Below are positions 33,376 to 42,000 of a stretch of 53,609 bases of DNA, piece by piece. This stretch comes from an uncultured Saprospiraceae bacterium (GTDB lineage Bacteria; Bacteroidota; Bacteroidia; Chitinophagales; Saprospiraceae). The position numbers and the translations under genes were made by a program. The notes under the pieces are model-generated. The model saw nothing but the letters and a program-made list of their open reading frames with translations. It made no database searches and was not told where the DNA came from. How positions within the stretch are numbered: the first letter of the stretch is position 1; every line of letters starts with the position of its first letter. Location: contig CALCMJ010000035.1 of assembly GCA_937967615.1 (NCBI GenBank), positions 1-53,609 on the forward strand, written 5' to 3'.

Positions 33376-35481
33376 ATGAAGTATTCTAAGGAAGAGCAGA
33401 AAAAATTAATTGATAAGACAAAAGCAATATTAAAGACAGGAGAAGCGGTAGATGTAGATTCACTTATTCAAATTCTGAACTTTCATGAGTTTAAATATTA
33501 CCTAGAACATAATCCTGTTATTACGGATGCTGAATATGACAAGCTTTTTCAGAAGTTAAAAACTTTAGAAGAAGATCCTGCGCAAATAAGGCCCTACTCC
33601 CCCACTCAACGTGTGAGTTCAGATTTAAATGAAGGATTCACAACTGTCAAGCACCTTACACCCATGCTATCTTTAGACAATGCTTACAATGCAGAGGATC
33701 TTCAGGAATTTGACAAACAACTTAAAAAGATCTTAGGAGATCTTGATTTTAAATACACCATAGAACCCAAGTTTGATGGGGGCAGCATAGCATTAGTCTA
33801 CGAAAATGATCTTTTAACGCGTGCAGCAACGCGAGGAAATGGAGCACAAGGCGATGATATAACTAACAATGCACGCGCAATTCAAAGTATACCCTTACAA
33901 GCAAATTTCTCAAAGTTCAAAATTGCAAAGGCTGAACTGCGAGGCGAGACTGTAATACATAAAACCGTATTTGAAAATAAAAACAAACAAAGAGAGAAAG
34001 AACAGCTTGCTGTATTTGCAAATGCGAGAAATGCAGCGACCGGTGGTCTAAGAATGAAAGATCCTGCAGAGGTAAAACAACGTGGCTTAGAAACATTCAT
34101 TTTTCAAATAGCTTATGCAGTAGATAAAGATGGAAAAGATGTGCTTGGTAAATTTTCATCCCACTTTAAAAGTCTTGATATGTTAGCCGAGTTAGGCTTT
34201 AAAGTTGCTGGGAAAGAGAGGAAGTTATGTAATACGGTTGAAGAGCTTGCAGAATTTGCAGCACTATGGCAGGAGAAAAGAGATACATATGATTACGAAA
34301 TAGACGGCATGGTAGTCAAATTAGATGATTTTGACATGCAAGAGCGATGTGGGAATACCTCTCATCATCCTAGATGGGCAACAGCATACAAGTTTAAGGC
34401 AAAGCAAGCAACGACAACTTTAGAAAATGTAGAATATCAGGTAGGGAAAGTAGGATCTATTACTCCAGTAGCAAAGGTAAGCCCAGTTCACGTTGCAGGA
34501 GTTACTATTTCTTCTATATCACTCCATAACGAGGAATTCATTTTGCAAAAGGACTTGCATCTAGGAGATACCGTTCTTATAGAAAGAGCAGGAGACGTAA
34601 TCCCTTATATCGTAAAAGCAATTCCAGAAGCCAGATCAGGAACTGAAACCAAAATCAGCTTTCCAAAATATTGCCCAATAAATACTGAAGAAGATATTCT
34701 ACTCATTCGAACGGAAGGAGAAGCAGCATGGCGATGTCCTAATTGCACATGTGGAGAACAAGACCTTCAACGCATGATTTTTCATGTTTCTAAAGATGCT
34801 ATGGATATTGATGGTTTCGGGAAATCAAATGTAGAACGATTTCAGAAAGAAGGATGGTTAAAGGACATAAGTGATATCTATGATTTAGATTATGAGGCGA
34901 TTGCGCATTTAGATGGTTTTGGTCAGAGGTCTGCTGATAAAATAAAAGCCTCTATTAAAAAGGCAAAAAAGAATCCACTTAAAAAGATACTTCACAGTTT
35001 ATCTATCCACCATCTAGGTAAAAAAGCATCTAAATTAATTGCACAAGAGATAAATCATATATTCGATCTCGTCAAATGGGAAAAAGAAGCGTTTACTAAC
35101 ATCAAAGACATAGGTCCTGTGGTTGCTGATAATGTCATTGATTGGTTTTCGCAAGAAGAAAACATTAATATGTTGAAGAGAATGGAAGCGAATGGACTTG
35201 ATATGTCGCAAAAAGAAGATGACAAATTAGCAATAGCGGACGAAAATGCTGTCTTCGCAGGAAAGACCATACTATTTACGGGCACCCTCTTGCAAATGGG
35301 GCGTAAAGAAGCTCAGACATTAGCAGAAAAGAATGGAGCCAAGAATATCAGTGCTGTGAGTAAGAACTTAAACATTTTAGTTGCTGGAGAGAAAGCAGGG
35401 TCTAAATTAAAGAAAGCAGCAGCACTAGGTACTGTCCAGGTATTGAGTGAACAAGAATTTTTGGATTTGTTAGGTCAATGA
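33376..35481 (+). CDS. ligA: NAD-dependent DNA ligase LigA
   Basis: Seals nicks in replication and repair using NAD. The 701-residue protein contains domain Ia (YYLEHNPVITDAEYD), the adenylation domain with nucleophile Lys132 in KFDGGS, the OB fold (VEYQVGKVGSITPVAKV), a zinc-finger region, helix-hairpin-helix repeats (about 480-600) and a C-terminal BRCT domain (about 622-701). The zinc site is unusual: the usual first CxxC reads C433-P-I-N436, and the second pair reads C454-P-N-C457-T-C459. One canonical Cys is replaced and an extra Cys is present nearby. The length is slightly above the typical 670. Confidence 0.96.
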   Translation: MKYSKEEQKKLIDKTKAILKTGEAVDVDSLIQILNFHEFKYYLEHNPVITDAEYDKLFQKLKTLEEDPAQIRPYSPTQRVSSDLNEGFTTVKHLTPMLSLDNAYNAEDLQEFDKQLKKILGDLDFKYTIEPKFDGGSIALVYENDLLTRAATRGNGAQGDDITNNARAIQSIPLQANFSKFKIAKAELRGETVIHKTVFENKNKQREKEQLAVFANARNAATGGLRMKDPAEVKQRGLETFIFQIAYAVDKDGKDVLGKFSSHFKSLDMLAELGFKVAGKERKLCNTVEELAEFAALWQEKRDTYDYEIDGMVVKLDDFDMQERCGNTSHHPRWATAYKFKAKQATTTLENVEYQVGKVGSITPVAKVSPVHVAGVTISSISLHNEEFILQKDLHLGDTVLIERAGDVIPYIVKAIPEARSGTETKISFPKYCPINTEEDILLIRTEGEAAWRCPNCTCGEQDLQRMIFHVSKDAMDIDGFGKSNVERFQKEGWLKDISDIYDLDYEAIAHLDGFGQRSADKIKASIKKAKKNPLKKILHSLSIHHLGKKASKLIAQEINHIFDLVKWEKEAFTNIKDIGPVVADNVIDWFSQEENINMLKRMEANGLDMSQKEDDKLAIADENAVFAGKTILFTGTLLQMGRKEAQTLAEKNGAKNISAVSKNLNILVAGEKAGSKLKKAAALGTVQVLSEQEFLDLLGQ

Positions 35482-35505
35482 AGAATGGAGTAGAAAAATC
35501 TTGAT

Positions 35506-35997
35506 CTAGATGTCTTTAATGTAATAGGCGTCGCAACTGGAATGGCCAGTACAACCTAGATTGTTTTTGAGAGGAGCAAATCCTAACTTCTTATACAAAC
35601 CATTTGCCTCTACCATCCTCTCAACTGTTTCTAGATAACATTTTTCGTATCCAAACTTTGCTGCGGATTCTAAACAAGTGTCAACCATCCTTTTCCCTAA
35701 ACCTTTTCCTCTAATTTCTGGGAAGAAATACATTTTTTTGAGTTCGCATATAGTATCATCTCCACCGCTTAGTTGATCAAAACCACCACCACCGAATACT
35801 TTGCCACTTTCATCAGCAATCACATAGTAAACTGCACGATCGTGATCATAATATTCAAACATGTTATCAACTTCTGGATCTTCTATAGAATAGCCTTCGC
35901 CCACGCATTCGTATTGATGCATGACTTGGCGTATGAGCCTCGCTACTTGTTTGTTATCCTCTTTACGGATAGGTCTTATTTTGAGATGTCCTTGCAT
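35506..35997 (-). CDS. GNAT family N-acetyltransferase
   Basis: 163 residues with the GNAT fold. The N-terminal strand and helix are LKIRPIRKEDNKQVARLI. The acetyl-CoA pyrophosphate loop is RGKGLGKRM (motif A, near residue 96-104), preceded by the strand ELKKMYFFPEI, and motif B is NGLYKKLGFAP. Acceptor unknown; such single-domain proteins acetylate small molecules or protein N-termini. It converges with ligA, 24 bases apart, without a clear hairpin in between. Confidence 0.9.
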   Translation of the reverse strand: MQGHLKIRPIRKEDNKQVARLIRQVMHQYECVGEGYSIEDPEVDNMFEYYDHDRAVYYVIADESGKVFGGGGFDQLSGGDDTICELKKMYFFPEIRGKGLGKRMVDTCLESAAKFGYEKCYLETVERMVEANGLYKKLGFAPLKNNLGCTGHSSCDAYYIKDI

Positions 35998-36120
35998 TAC
36001 CGATTTTTTCTCAAGAGCTGCAAAGAAAAGAAAAATATTAAAAGAATTACTATGAAAAGTTTATAATTAGGAGTAACGGCAAACACTAAATTTTTATGTA
36101 ATAATGATTTTCTGTAATAC

Positions 36121-36283
36121 TTGGGCGTGTCCCTCTACGTCACTATTGAGGTATTAAAAAAAGATGACATACATAAGCCTGTGGATAGTAGAGGGCCGCT
36201 CCCTTCCAGACTCCCTATTCGGTCGGTCCCTAGCGGGACTGTACAGCTTCGCTGTCCATCTTCCAGGCAGCTCACGCGGAGAG
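36121..36283 (+). repeat. GC-rich interspersed repeat, copy A
   Basis: A 163-base element, clearly more GC-rich than its surroundings. It shares blocks with copy B in inverted orientation: TTGGGCGTGTCC (36121-36132), GGCCGCTCCCTTC (36194-36206), a GGTCCC block (36225-36230) and CCAGGCAGCTCACGCG (36263-36278). Between the first two blocks it carries a longer, AT-rich variable stretch bounded by an 8-base inverted repeat CCCTCTAC/GTAGAGGG (36131-36138, 36188-36195). An inner hairpin is formed by TGTACAGC/GCTGTCCA around a TTC loop. It resembles GC-rich elements beginning GGGCGTG that I associate with Bacteroidota genomes. Confidence 0.85.
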
Positions 36284-36524
36284 TAATCATCATATTAAAG
36301 AAGAAAACGAAGCTAGCTTAATAATTTTCAAAGAGGATAAGAAGTTCTTGTCTGTATAGAATTTATGACATTCTCATTTGAGCGTTCATTGCAGAAAAAT
36401 ATTTCTATTCATTTCAGTAAATTCTTTTTACACATTAAAAAGAAAATAAATAAAGCCTCCATCACGCTAACCTAAATCTTTAATACGGTATTATCATTTA
36501 TAGAGTTCAGTGCACGGAATTCTT

Positions 36525-36550
36525 AATCTTCTTTGAGAAATCAAAGGATT
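36525..36550 (+). promoter_or_regulatory. Leader hairpin with GAAA loop before the PKD lipoprotein gene
   Basis: AATC-tt-CTTTGA, loop GAAA, TCAAAG-GATT: ten base pairs with a two-base bulge and a GNRA-type tetraloop, ending 38 bases before the ATG at 36589. No T run follows, so it does not look like a terminator. If transcribed, it would sit in the 5' leader and could affect mRNA stability or translation. Confidence 0.4.
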
Positions 36551-36588
36551 ACTACCCAATAAAATTATTTAACTAAAAAAGATTAAAG

Positions 36589-38238
36589 ATGAAAAAGATT
36601 TCATTTATGCTATTTGCATTATGCATGATTATAATATCATGTAGCAAAGATTCAGAAATTACAAACCTTGAAACTTCAATTCGGAAAAAGGGGGATGTAA
36701 TTACAGCAAAACAATTAGGAATTGTAAACAATGGCCAGTGGCTAGTGTTTAAATCTCAGGCACATTATTATGAAGTATTTGATCAAATAGTTACAGCTAT
36801 TAGAACTCACGAAGTTTCAGATGAAGAACAAGAAATTGAAAATTATGATTTCGCAGATGAGCTATTATCAAACCTTGAAGAAGAACTAGGGCATTATTCC
36901 TTAAGAACATCATTGAATGAACAAGAAGACGAACTATTAGAAAATGGAGAAGAACCTTCTGATGCTTTAAATTCATTGTTTGATCTTAATGTTGATGACC
37001 AAATAGAGCAGGCTTTTGTAACTAATGATGGTGTGGTACAAATTGGAGATGAAATATCTTTGTACAGACGTAACTACAGAATAGCAACTACAAACCCAGA
37101 ATTAGCTAATAGTATTTTACAAGATGGTGAAGTGGTAATGTACAATCCAGACAATATTGATGATGTATCAATTGTCGATTATGGTTTTACTCCTGTAGCT
37201 CCAGAATGTTCTGCTGATTTTGCTTTATTAAATCAAAGAGAAAATGAAGACGGGACTTTTACTGCTGTATTTTTATGGGCAGGTAATACCAATGTAGCTA
37301 ATCTAAGTGACTTGCAATTAAAATGGGATTTTGGAGACGGCTCGGCTCCTGTATACTCTGAAGATGGAAATATTACTCACACCTTTTCCGATCCAGGCAA
37401 TTATTCAGTATGCTTAGATGTAAGCTGGGTTTTTAAAGAAGAAGATAAACCAGATGTACCATGCGAAATATCAAATTGTATGGGGATAGAAATGATACAA
37501 AGTCCTGCAGGATGTAAGAAAGCTTTATGTTTTGGTTTAGGATTCGTTTCTTTACTTAATAGAGAAAAACTCACAGAGTTATTCGTAGATGAAGATTCCT
37601 CAACACCGGGTAAGATGTGTCTCAGTTCAACAGGATTGCTTGACATCTTAGTAGATTTCTGCGCTGACATAGAACCTCAAGACATTTGTTACACATTGGT
37701 TGAGACTGGACAGAGTGTAATTGGCTCTGGTTGTTTTGATATATTATGTGATAGTGATTATAAGATTGAACTTAAAATAGGTGATTGTGTCAGAACAATT
37801 ACAATTGATTACAATCGCTTTTCTGCAACTTGTGATGATGATGACCATAAAACTGATTGGATAGATTTCGCATTTAATGAGGATCAGAATAAGATATCAT
37901 ACAAATTAAAAACCCTTTCCAATGAATTTGATGGGGGAGGAAGACAGATGATGTGGTCTAGAGTTAAACACTATGAAAAACGAAATAACGGGAGCTGGAG
38001 AAAGACCAAAGCAAATCTACAAATTGACTTGAGTGGAACGATTTACGGTGATCATAATTGCAATTGCGATGTTTTCAAAGAAGCAAGTGGAACAGATGCC
38101 AGATTTGGACGATATGTTACAATCAGGGAAGAAGTATACGAAGATCTAGATGGTATTTCTGCTCACGAAGAAGATCCATGGTATGCCAGTTATACAGTAA
38201 ATGGACAACTTATAAAGACAGCAAGTTGCTTTGATTAA
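36589..38238 (+). CDS. Cys-rich lipoprotein with PKD domain, function unknown
   Basis: 549 residues. The lipoprotein signal peptide ends in IISC (Cys18). The first part (about 20-200) is acidic and helix-rich, with GQWLVFKSQAHYYEVFDQI and an N-E-E-rich stretch. A PKD domain (about 207-285) is marked by LKWDFGDGSAP and the closing HTFSDPGNYSVCLDV. The remaining 260 residues have about 17 Cys, including CNCD near the end, which suggests a disulphide-rich surface protein. I do not recognise the C-terminal region. The gene is isolated, followed by two tandem terminators, and sits between two inverted GC-rich repeats. Confidence 0.85.
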   Translation: MKKISFMLFALCMIIISCSKDSEITNLETSIRKKGDVITAKQLGIVNNGQWLVFKSQAHYYEVFDQIVTAIRTHEVSDEEQEIENYDFADELLSNLEEELGHYSLRTSLNEQEDELLENGEEPSDALNSLFDLNVDDQIEQAFVTNDGVVQIGDEISLYRRNYRIATTNPELANSILQDGEVVMYNPDNIDDVSIVDYGFTPVAPECSADFALLNQRENEDGTFTAVFLWAGNTNVANLSDLQLKWDFGDGSAPVYSEDGNITHTFSDPGNYSVCLDVSWVFKEEDKPDVPCEISNCMGIEMIQSPAGCKKALCFGLGFVSLLNREKLTELFVDEDSSTPGKMCLSSTGLLDILVDFCADIEPQDICYTLVETGQSVIGSGCFDILCDSDYKIELKIGDCVRTITIDYNRFSATCDDDDHKTDWIDFAFNEDQNKISYKLKTLSNEFDGGGRQMMWSRVKHYEKRNNGSWRKTKANLQIDLSGTIYGDHNCNCDVFKEASGTDARFGRYVTIREEVYEDLDGISAHEEDPWYASYTVNGQLIKTASCFD

Positions 38239-38244
38239 TATAAC

Positions 38245-38281
38245 AAAACATGAGATTGTCATGTTGACAATCTCATGTTTT
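38245..38281 (+). terminator. Rho-independent terminator of the PKD lipoprotein gene
   Basis: A perfect 13-bp stem ACATGAGATTGTC/GACAATCTCATGT (38248-38260 and 38266-38278) around ATGTT, extended by AAA/TTT pairing and followed by T. It begins 7 bases after the lipoprotein stop codon. Confidence 0.88.
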
Positions 38282-38292
38282 ACATTTTATTT

Positions 38293-38321
38293 AAAAGCCT
38301 CAAGTTTCTTTGAGGCTTTTT
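38293..38321. terminator. Second, bidirectional terminator
   Basis: A perfect 11-bp stem AAAAGCCTCAA/TTGAGGCTTTT (38293-38303 and 38310-38320) with a 6-base loop, continued by T and TCTTTTC on the plus strand. On the minus strand the stem ends in TTTT and can stop the DUF1272 transcript, whose gene ends at 38368. Confidence 0.82.
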
Positions 38322-38367
38322 CTTTTCATTTTCGATGAAATAAATTCAATTGTAAAAAATCTAATTC

Positions 38368-38649
38368 TCATCTATTCCTTGGATGGATAATTATATTTTT
38401 CTCTAAAAACTTATTTTCAATTACCGGATTCAAGACTTTGTCTTTTCTAGGAGGATACTTTTCTAAATAATCCTTGGGTCTTGAAGGTCTCTTTTCAAAT
38501 CCGCCTCCGCAGTTTGGGCATACATTTTTTAAAACAGCATCTACACAGTCCTTACAAAACGTACAATCCAATGTACAGATCATTGCTTCATCACTATGGT
38601 TAGGTAATGCCTTATCGCAATTTTCGCAGTTTAATCTTATCTCCATCAT
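38368..38649 (-). CDS. DUF1272 domain-containing zinc-ribbon protein
   Basis: 93 residues (ATG at 38649; a second ATG follows immediately at 38646). The N-terminal 55 residues match DUF1272: EIRLNCENCDKALP, then MICTLDCTFCKDC and CPNCGGGFEKRPSRP, with four Cys pairs suited to bind zinc. The C-terminal tail (about 60-93) is basic and proline-containing and lies outside the family domain. Function unknown. It converges with the lipoprotein gene, and its upstream side faces GC-rich repeat copy B. Confidence 0.88.
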   Translation of the reverse strand: MMEIRLNCENCDKALPNHSDEAMICTLDCTFCKDCVDAVLKNVCPNCGGGFEKRPSRPKDYLEKYPPRKDKVLNPVIENKFLEKNIIIHPRNR

Positions 38650-38730
38650 TTTTTAATTTATTTGTAGCGCTCTGTGTAGCCCTCAAAATATGTATTGTAG
38701 ATTACAAAGCTATGACTTTATTAGTTATTT

Positions 38731-38860
38731 GTCCTTCGCGTGAGCTGCCTGGCAGGTGTCCGCAAAGCGGACAGTCACGCTTGGCGGGACCGAGCAGAAT
38801 TGCGAGTCTAGAAGGGAGCGGCCTGTAGTGTAGCAAAGCGAAACGAAAGGACACGCCCAA
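38731..38860 (-). repeat. GC-rich interspersed repeat, copy B (inverted relative to copy A)
   Basis: A 130-base element on the opposite strand to copy A, with the shared blocks in mirrored order: CGCGTGAGCTGCCTGG (38737-38752), GAAGGGAGCGGCC (38811-38823) and GGACACGCCCAA (38849-38860). It contains a perfect 7-bp hairpin TGTCCGC-AAA-GCGGACA (38757-38773) and imperfect ends GTCCTTCG/CGAAAGGAC that could be terminal inverted repeats. It lacks the longer AT-rich insert of copy A. Confidence 0.85.
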
Positions 38861-38987
38861 ATCATTTTTAATAGCAAAACAAGTATTTTCTATCGACTCA
38901 AGCAGTTTACTCATAGAATAAGTACGACAAGTTTCGTATATTAGCGTATTATCGCAACGTTAAGACAGCGTACACCTATATATTTAG

Positions 38988-38995
38988 TACATTTG
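38988..38995 (+). promoter_or_regulatory. Bacteroidota-type -7 box for the DUF2723 gene
   Basis: TACATTTG matches TAnnTTTG exactly and lies 31 bases before the ATG at 39026. The -33 partner is weak (TTAAG near 38960). Confidence 0.5.
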
Positions 38996-39025
38996 TCGAT
39001 CTTTTAAATGCATATTACACTATAA

Positions 39026-42000
39026 ATGAACTCTTTCGATAGAATTAAATCAATAAGTAGCTGGACTGTTTTTGCAATCGCAATGATTGTTTTTTATATG
39101 TCAGCAGAGCGTACAGGAAGCCTTTGGGATTGTGGAGAATTTATTCTTGGAGCGTATAAACTCCAGGTTGTTCACCCGCCAGGTGCCCCATTCTTTCTTC
39201 TCGTAGGTAGACTTTTTACATGGGTCGCTGAAATAACTTCTTCAGATCCTGCAAACATTGCGTTTGCCGTAAATCTTATGTCGGGAATGTGCACAGCGTT
39301 CACTGCCTTTTTTGTTGCACGTACCACGATGCTTTTCGGAAGAAGAATGATGCACAATAATGAAGTCAATGCAACTGATGATAATAGTGGAACAAACATT
39401 GCGATAGGAGCAGCTGGACTTGTCGCCGGACTTGCTACCGCGTTTTGCAGCTCTATCTGGTTTTCTGCTGTGGAGGGCGAGGTTTATGCCATGTCCACAA
39501 TGTTTACTGCATTAACATTCTGGGCAGCGACGAAATGGTATGTAGGACCAGATAACAGACAAACGGACAAGTGGTTACTGATGGTCGCTTATCTTGCTGG
39601 TCTTTCCATAGGTGTTCACCTCTTGAGCTTACTTACATTTCCTGCGATCGCTCTTATGTACTATTTTAAAAAATATAAAAATCCTAATGTTATAGGTGTA
39701 CTTCTTTCTCTCGCAGGTGGGGCAGTTGTCATAGGGATTATCCAAAAAGTAATTATCGTAGGTATAGCTGAACTTTGGAAAGGATTTGAACTTTTCTCTG
39801 TCAACTCACTAGGACTACCTTTCCACTCTGGTATAATTTTTACACTTCTTATAATAGGAGCACTTTTCTTTTTCGCATTGCGATTTGCTAAAAGTAGAAA
39901 TGCATATGCTGCTCATCTTTTTATTCTTGCAAATCTATTTGTATGCATTGGTTTCTCTACAATAGGTGTTGTCGTGATCAGGGCAAATGCAGATACGCCA
40001 ATAAATATGAATGTACCCAGTGATGCAATGCGACTCCTACCCTATATAAATAGAGAGCAGTATGGAGAACGTGCCTTATTATATGGTCCGCACTTTGACG
40101 CAAGACCCTATGAACTAGACCGAGAAGATAGGTATGGACGCGTAGGAGATAAGTACGAAGTTGTTGAAGAAAGTCTTAAATATAAATACAAGGGTAGTGA
40201 TAAGATCCTGTTCCCTAGAATAGGGCACAATGATTCAGGAAGACCTGCACTACACAGACAATGGTATGAATATCTGAATGGTGGGAAAAAACTGAAAGGA
40301 TCACCGGGAATGGGCTATAATCTTAAGTACATGTTCAGTTACCAAATGGGATGGATGTATTGGAGATACTTTGGTTGGAATTTTATAGGAAAACAAAATG
40401 GTGCTCAGGGTTACAAACCATGGGATAAAACTTCTGGGCACTGGAGGTCCGGGATTGGGTTTTTGGATGAGATGAAACTTTATAATATGTCTGAAATTAC
40501 AGACACGATGAAAAAAGATCCATCTACGAACAAGTATTATTTTATTCCTTTTATTTTGGGGCTAATTGGATTTTTCTTCCAATTCTTAGGAAGGCGAAAA
40601 GACTGGATGATTATGCTACTCATGTTCATAGTAACTGGTATAGGTATCATCATTTACTCTAACCAACCGCCTAATGAACCACGCGAACGTGATTATGTAC
40701 TTGTAGGCTCCTTCTTTACATATTGTATATGGATAGGTCTATCTGTTCTTGCTATGTTCAAAGGTTTTTCAGGACGAATGGCCGGGATTCCGGCGGCTGG
40801 GCTTGCTGGTGCACTTGCATTGACTGCTCCCCTACTTATGGGTACTCAAAATTTTGATGACCACAGTAGGAATGGACATTATGGTTCAAGAGACTATGCA
40901 TCTAATTTCTTGGAATCCGTAGAACCCAATGGCATCATCTTTACCTATGGGGATAATGATACATATCCACTTTGGTATGCCCAAGAGGTAGAAAATATAA
41001 GAACAGACGTACGTGTTGTTAACTTGAGTTTGATCGCTGTAGATTGGTATATAAACAAACTCAGGAATAAGGTAAATGATTCGCCACCATTGAAATTTTC
41101 TTTACCTGCTAGTGCATACAGAGGTAAAAAAAGAAATCAAGTATTCTTCGCTGGAAATCAAACGCAGTCAGTAAATATTTTTGATGAGTTGAGATTTATT
41201 GGAGATGATACAAAGAAAATTCAAGGACAAAGTGTAACTAGATCGCGTAACTATTATATTCCTATAGACCGGAATGCTGCGATACAAAATGGCTTAGTGT
41301 CAGCAAGCGATTCTACTTTTGTACCTCGTATAGATATACGCTTTGCAGCGAATAAAGATTACTATACAAAAGATGAATTAGCGGTAATAGATCTTCTAGC
41401 GAATAACATTAATGATAGGCCTATCTACTTTGCAGTAACCTGTAAGAACGAAAAACTTCTGGGTCTGAATGATTATATGCAAATGGAAGGCTTGGGATTG
41501 CGATTACTTCCTATTAAGAATAAAAGTGATGCAACACTTTCTATTTATGGATCTGGAAGAGTCGCTGAGGATATTGCATATAATAATATCATGACGAAAT
41601 GGAAGTGGGGAAATTTTGACAAATTTGACACACATATCGCTCATAGTTATGGTGCTGAATTACAGGCCATGAAAATAACAATGATGCGTACGTCTAACGA
41701 ACTCGCATCAAAAGGACAATGGGATAAGGCAAATGCTATGGCAATGAAATACTTTGAAGCATTTCCTCATTTCAATTTCCCTTACGATGAGAGTGTTACA
41801 CCTTTTATCAATGTTTTGATTTCTGGAAAAGAAACTGAAGAAGCTGAAAAACATTTAAGGATACTCGCAACGGAAACATATCAAAAGTTGAAATTTTTTG
41901 ATTCCTTAGATGAAGAAGATCTGCAACAAGGTTTTACTAGAGAGTATGGCTTCTCTATCAGAGCGGTTTCTGAAATATTACAAGCAGCTCAAAGACTTGG

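Larger units (their letters stand above)
35998..36588. other. Long intergenic region containing GC-rich repeat copy A and a leader hairpin
   Basis: 591 bases between the divergent GNAT and PKD-lipoprotein genes. It contains the GC-rich interspersed repeat (36121-36283) and a hairpin just before the lipoprotein gene (36525-36550); both are listed separately. The rest is AT-rich and shows no coding frame, RNA gene or clear TAnnTTTG promoter. An apparent frame at 36121-36321 runs through the repeat and has no protein-like character. Confidence 0.6.
38650..39025. other. Intergenic region with GC-rich repeat copy B and the DUF2723 promoter
   Basis: 376 bases between the divergent DUF1272 and DUF2723 genes. 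It holds GC-rich repeat copy B (38731-38860) and a TACATTTG promoter box (38988-38995). The remaining sequence is AT-rich with no coding frame I can support; apparent frames on both strands here run through the repeat. Confidence 0.6.

Noticed and set aside
36121-36321. 66-residue frame in the GC-rich repeat copy A
   Set aside because: It runs across repeat DNA, is not kept in copy B, and is not protein-like.
36121-38860. Composite transposon or CRISPR reading of the paired repeats
   Set aside because: There is no transposase, no spacer-repeat periodicity and only two inverted copies; a REP/MITE-like pair fits better.
38607-38914. Two overlapping frames on opposite strands across repeat copy B
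   Set aside because: Both depend on the repeat sequence and lack any family resemblance.
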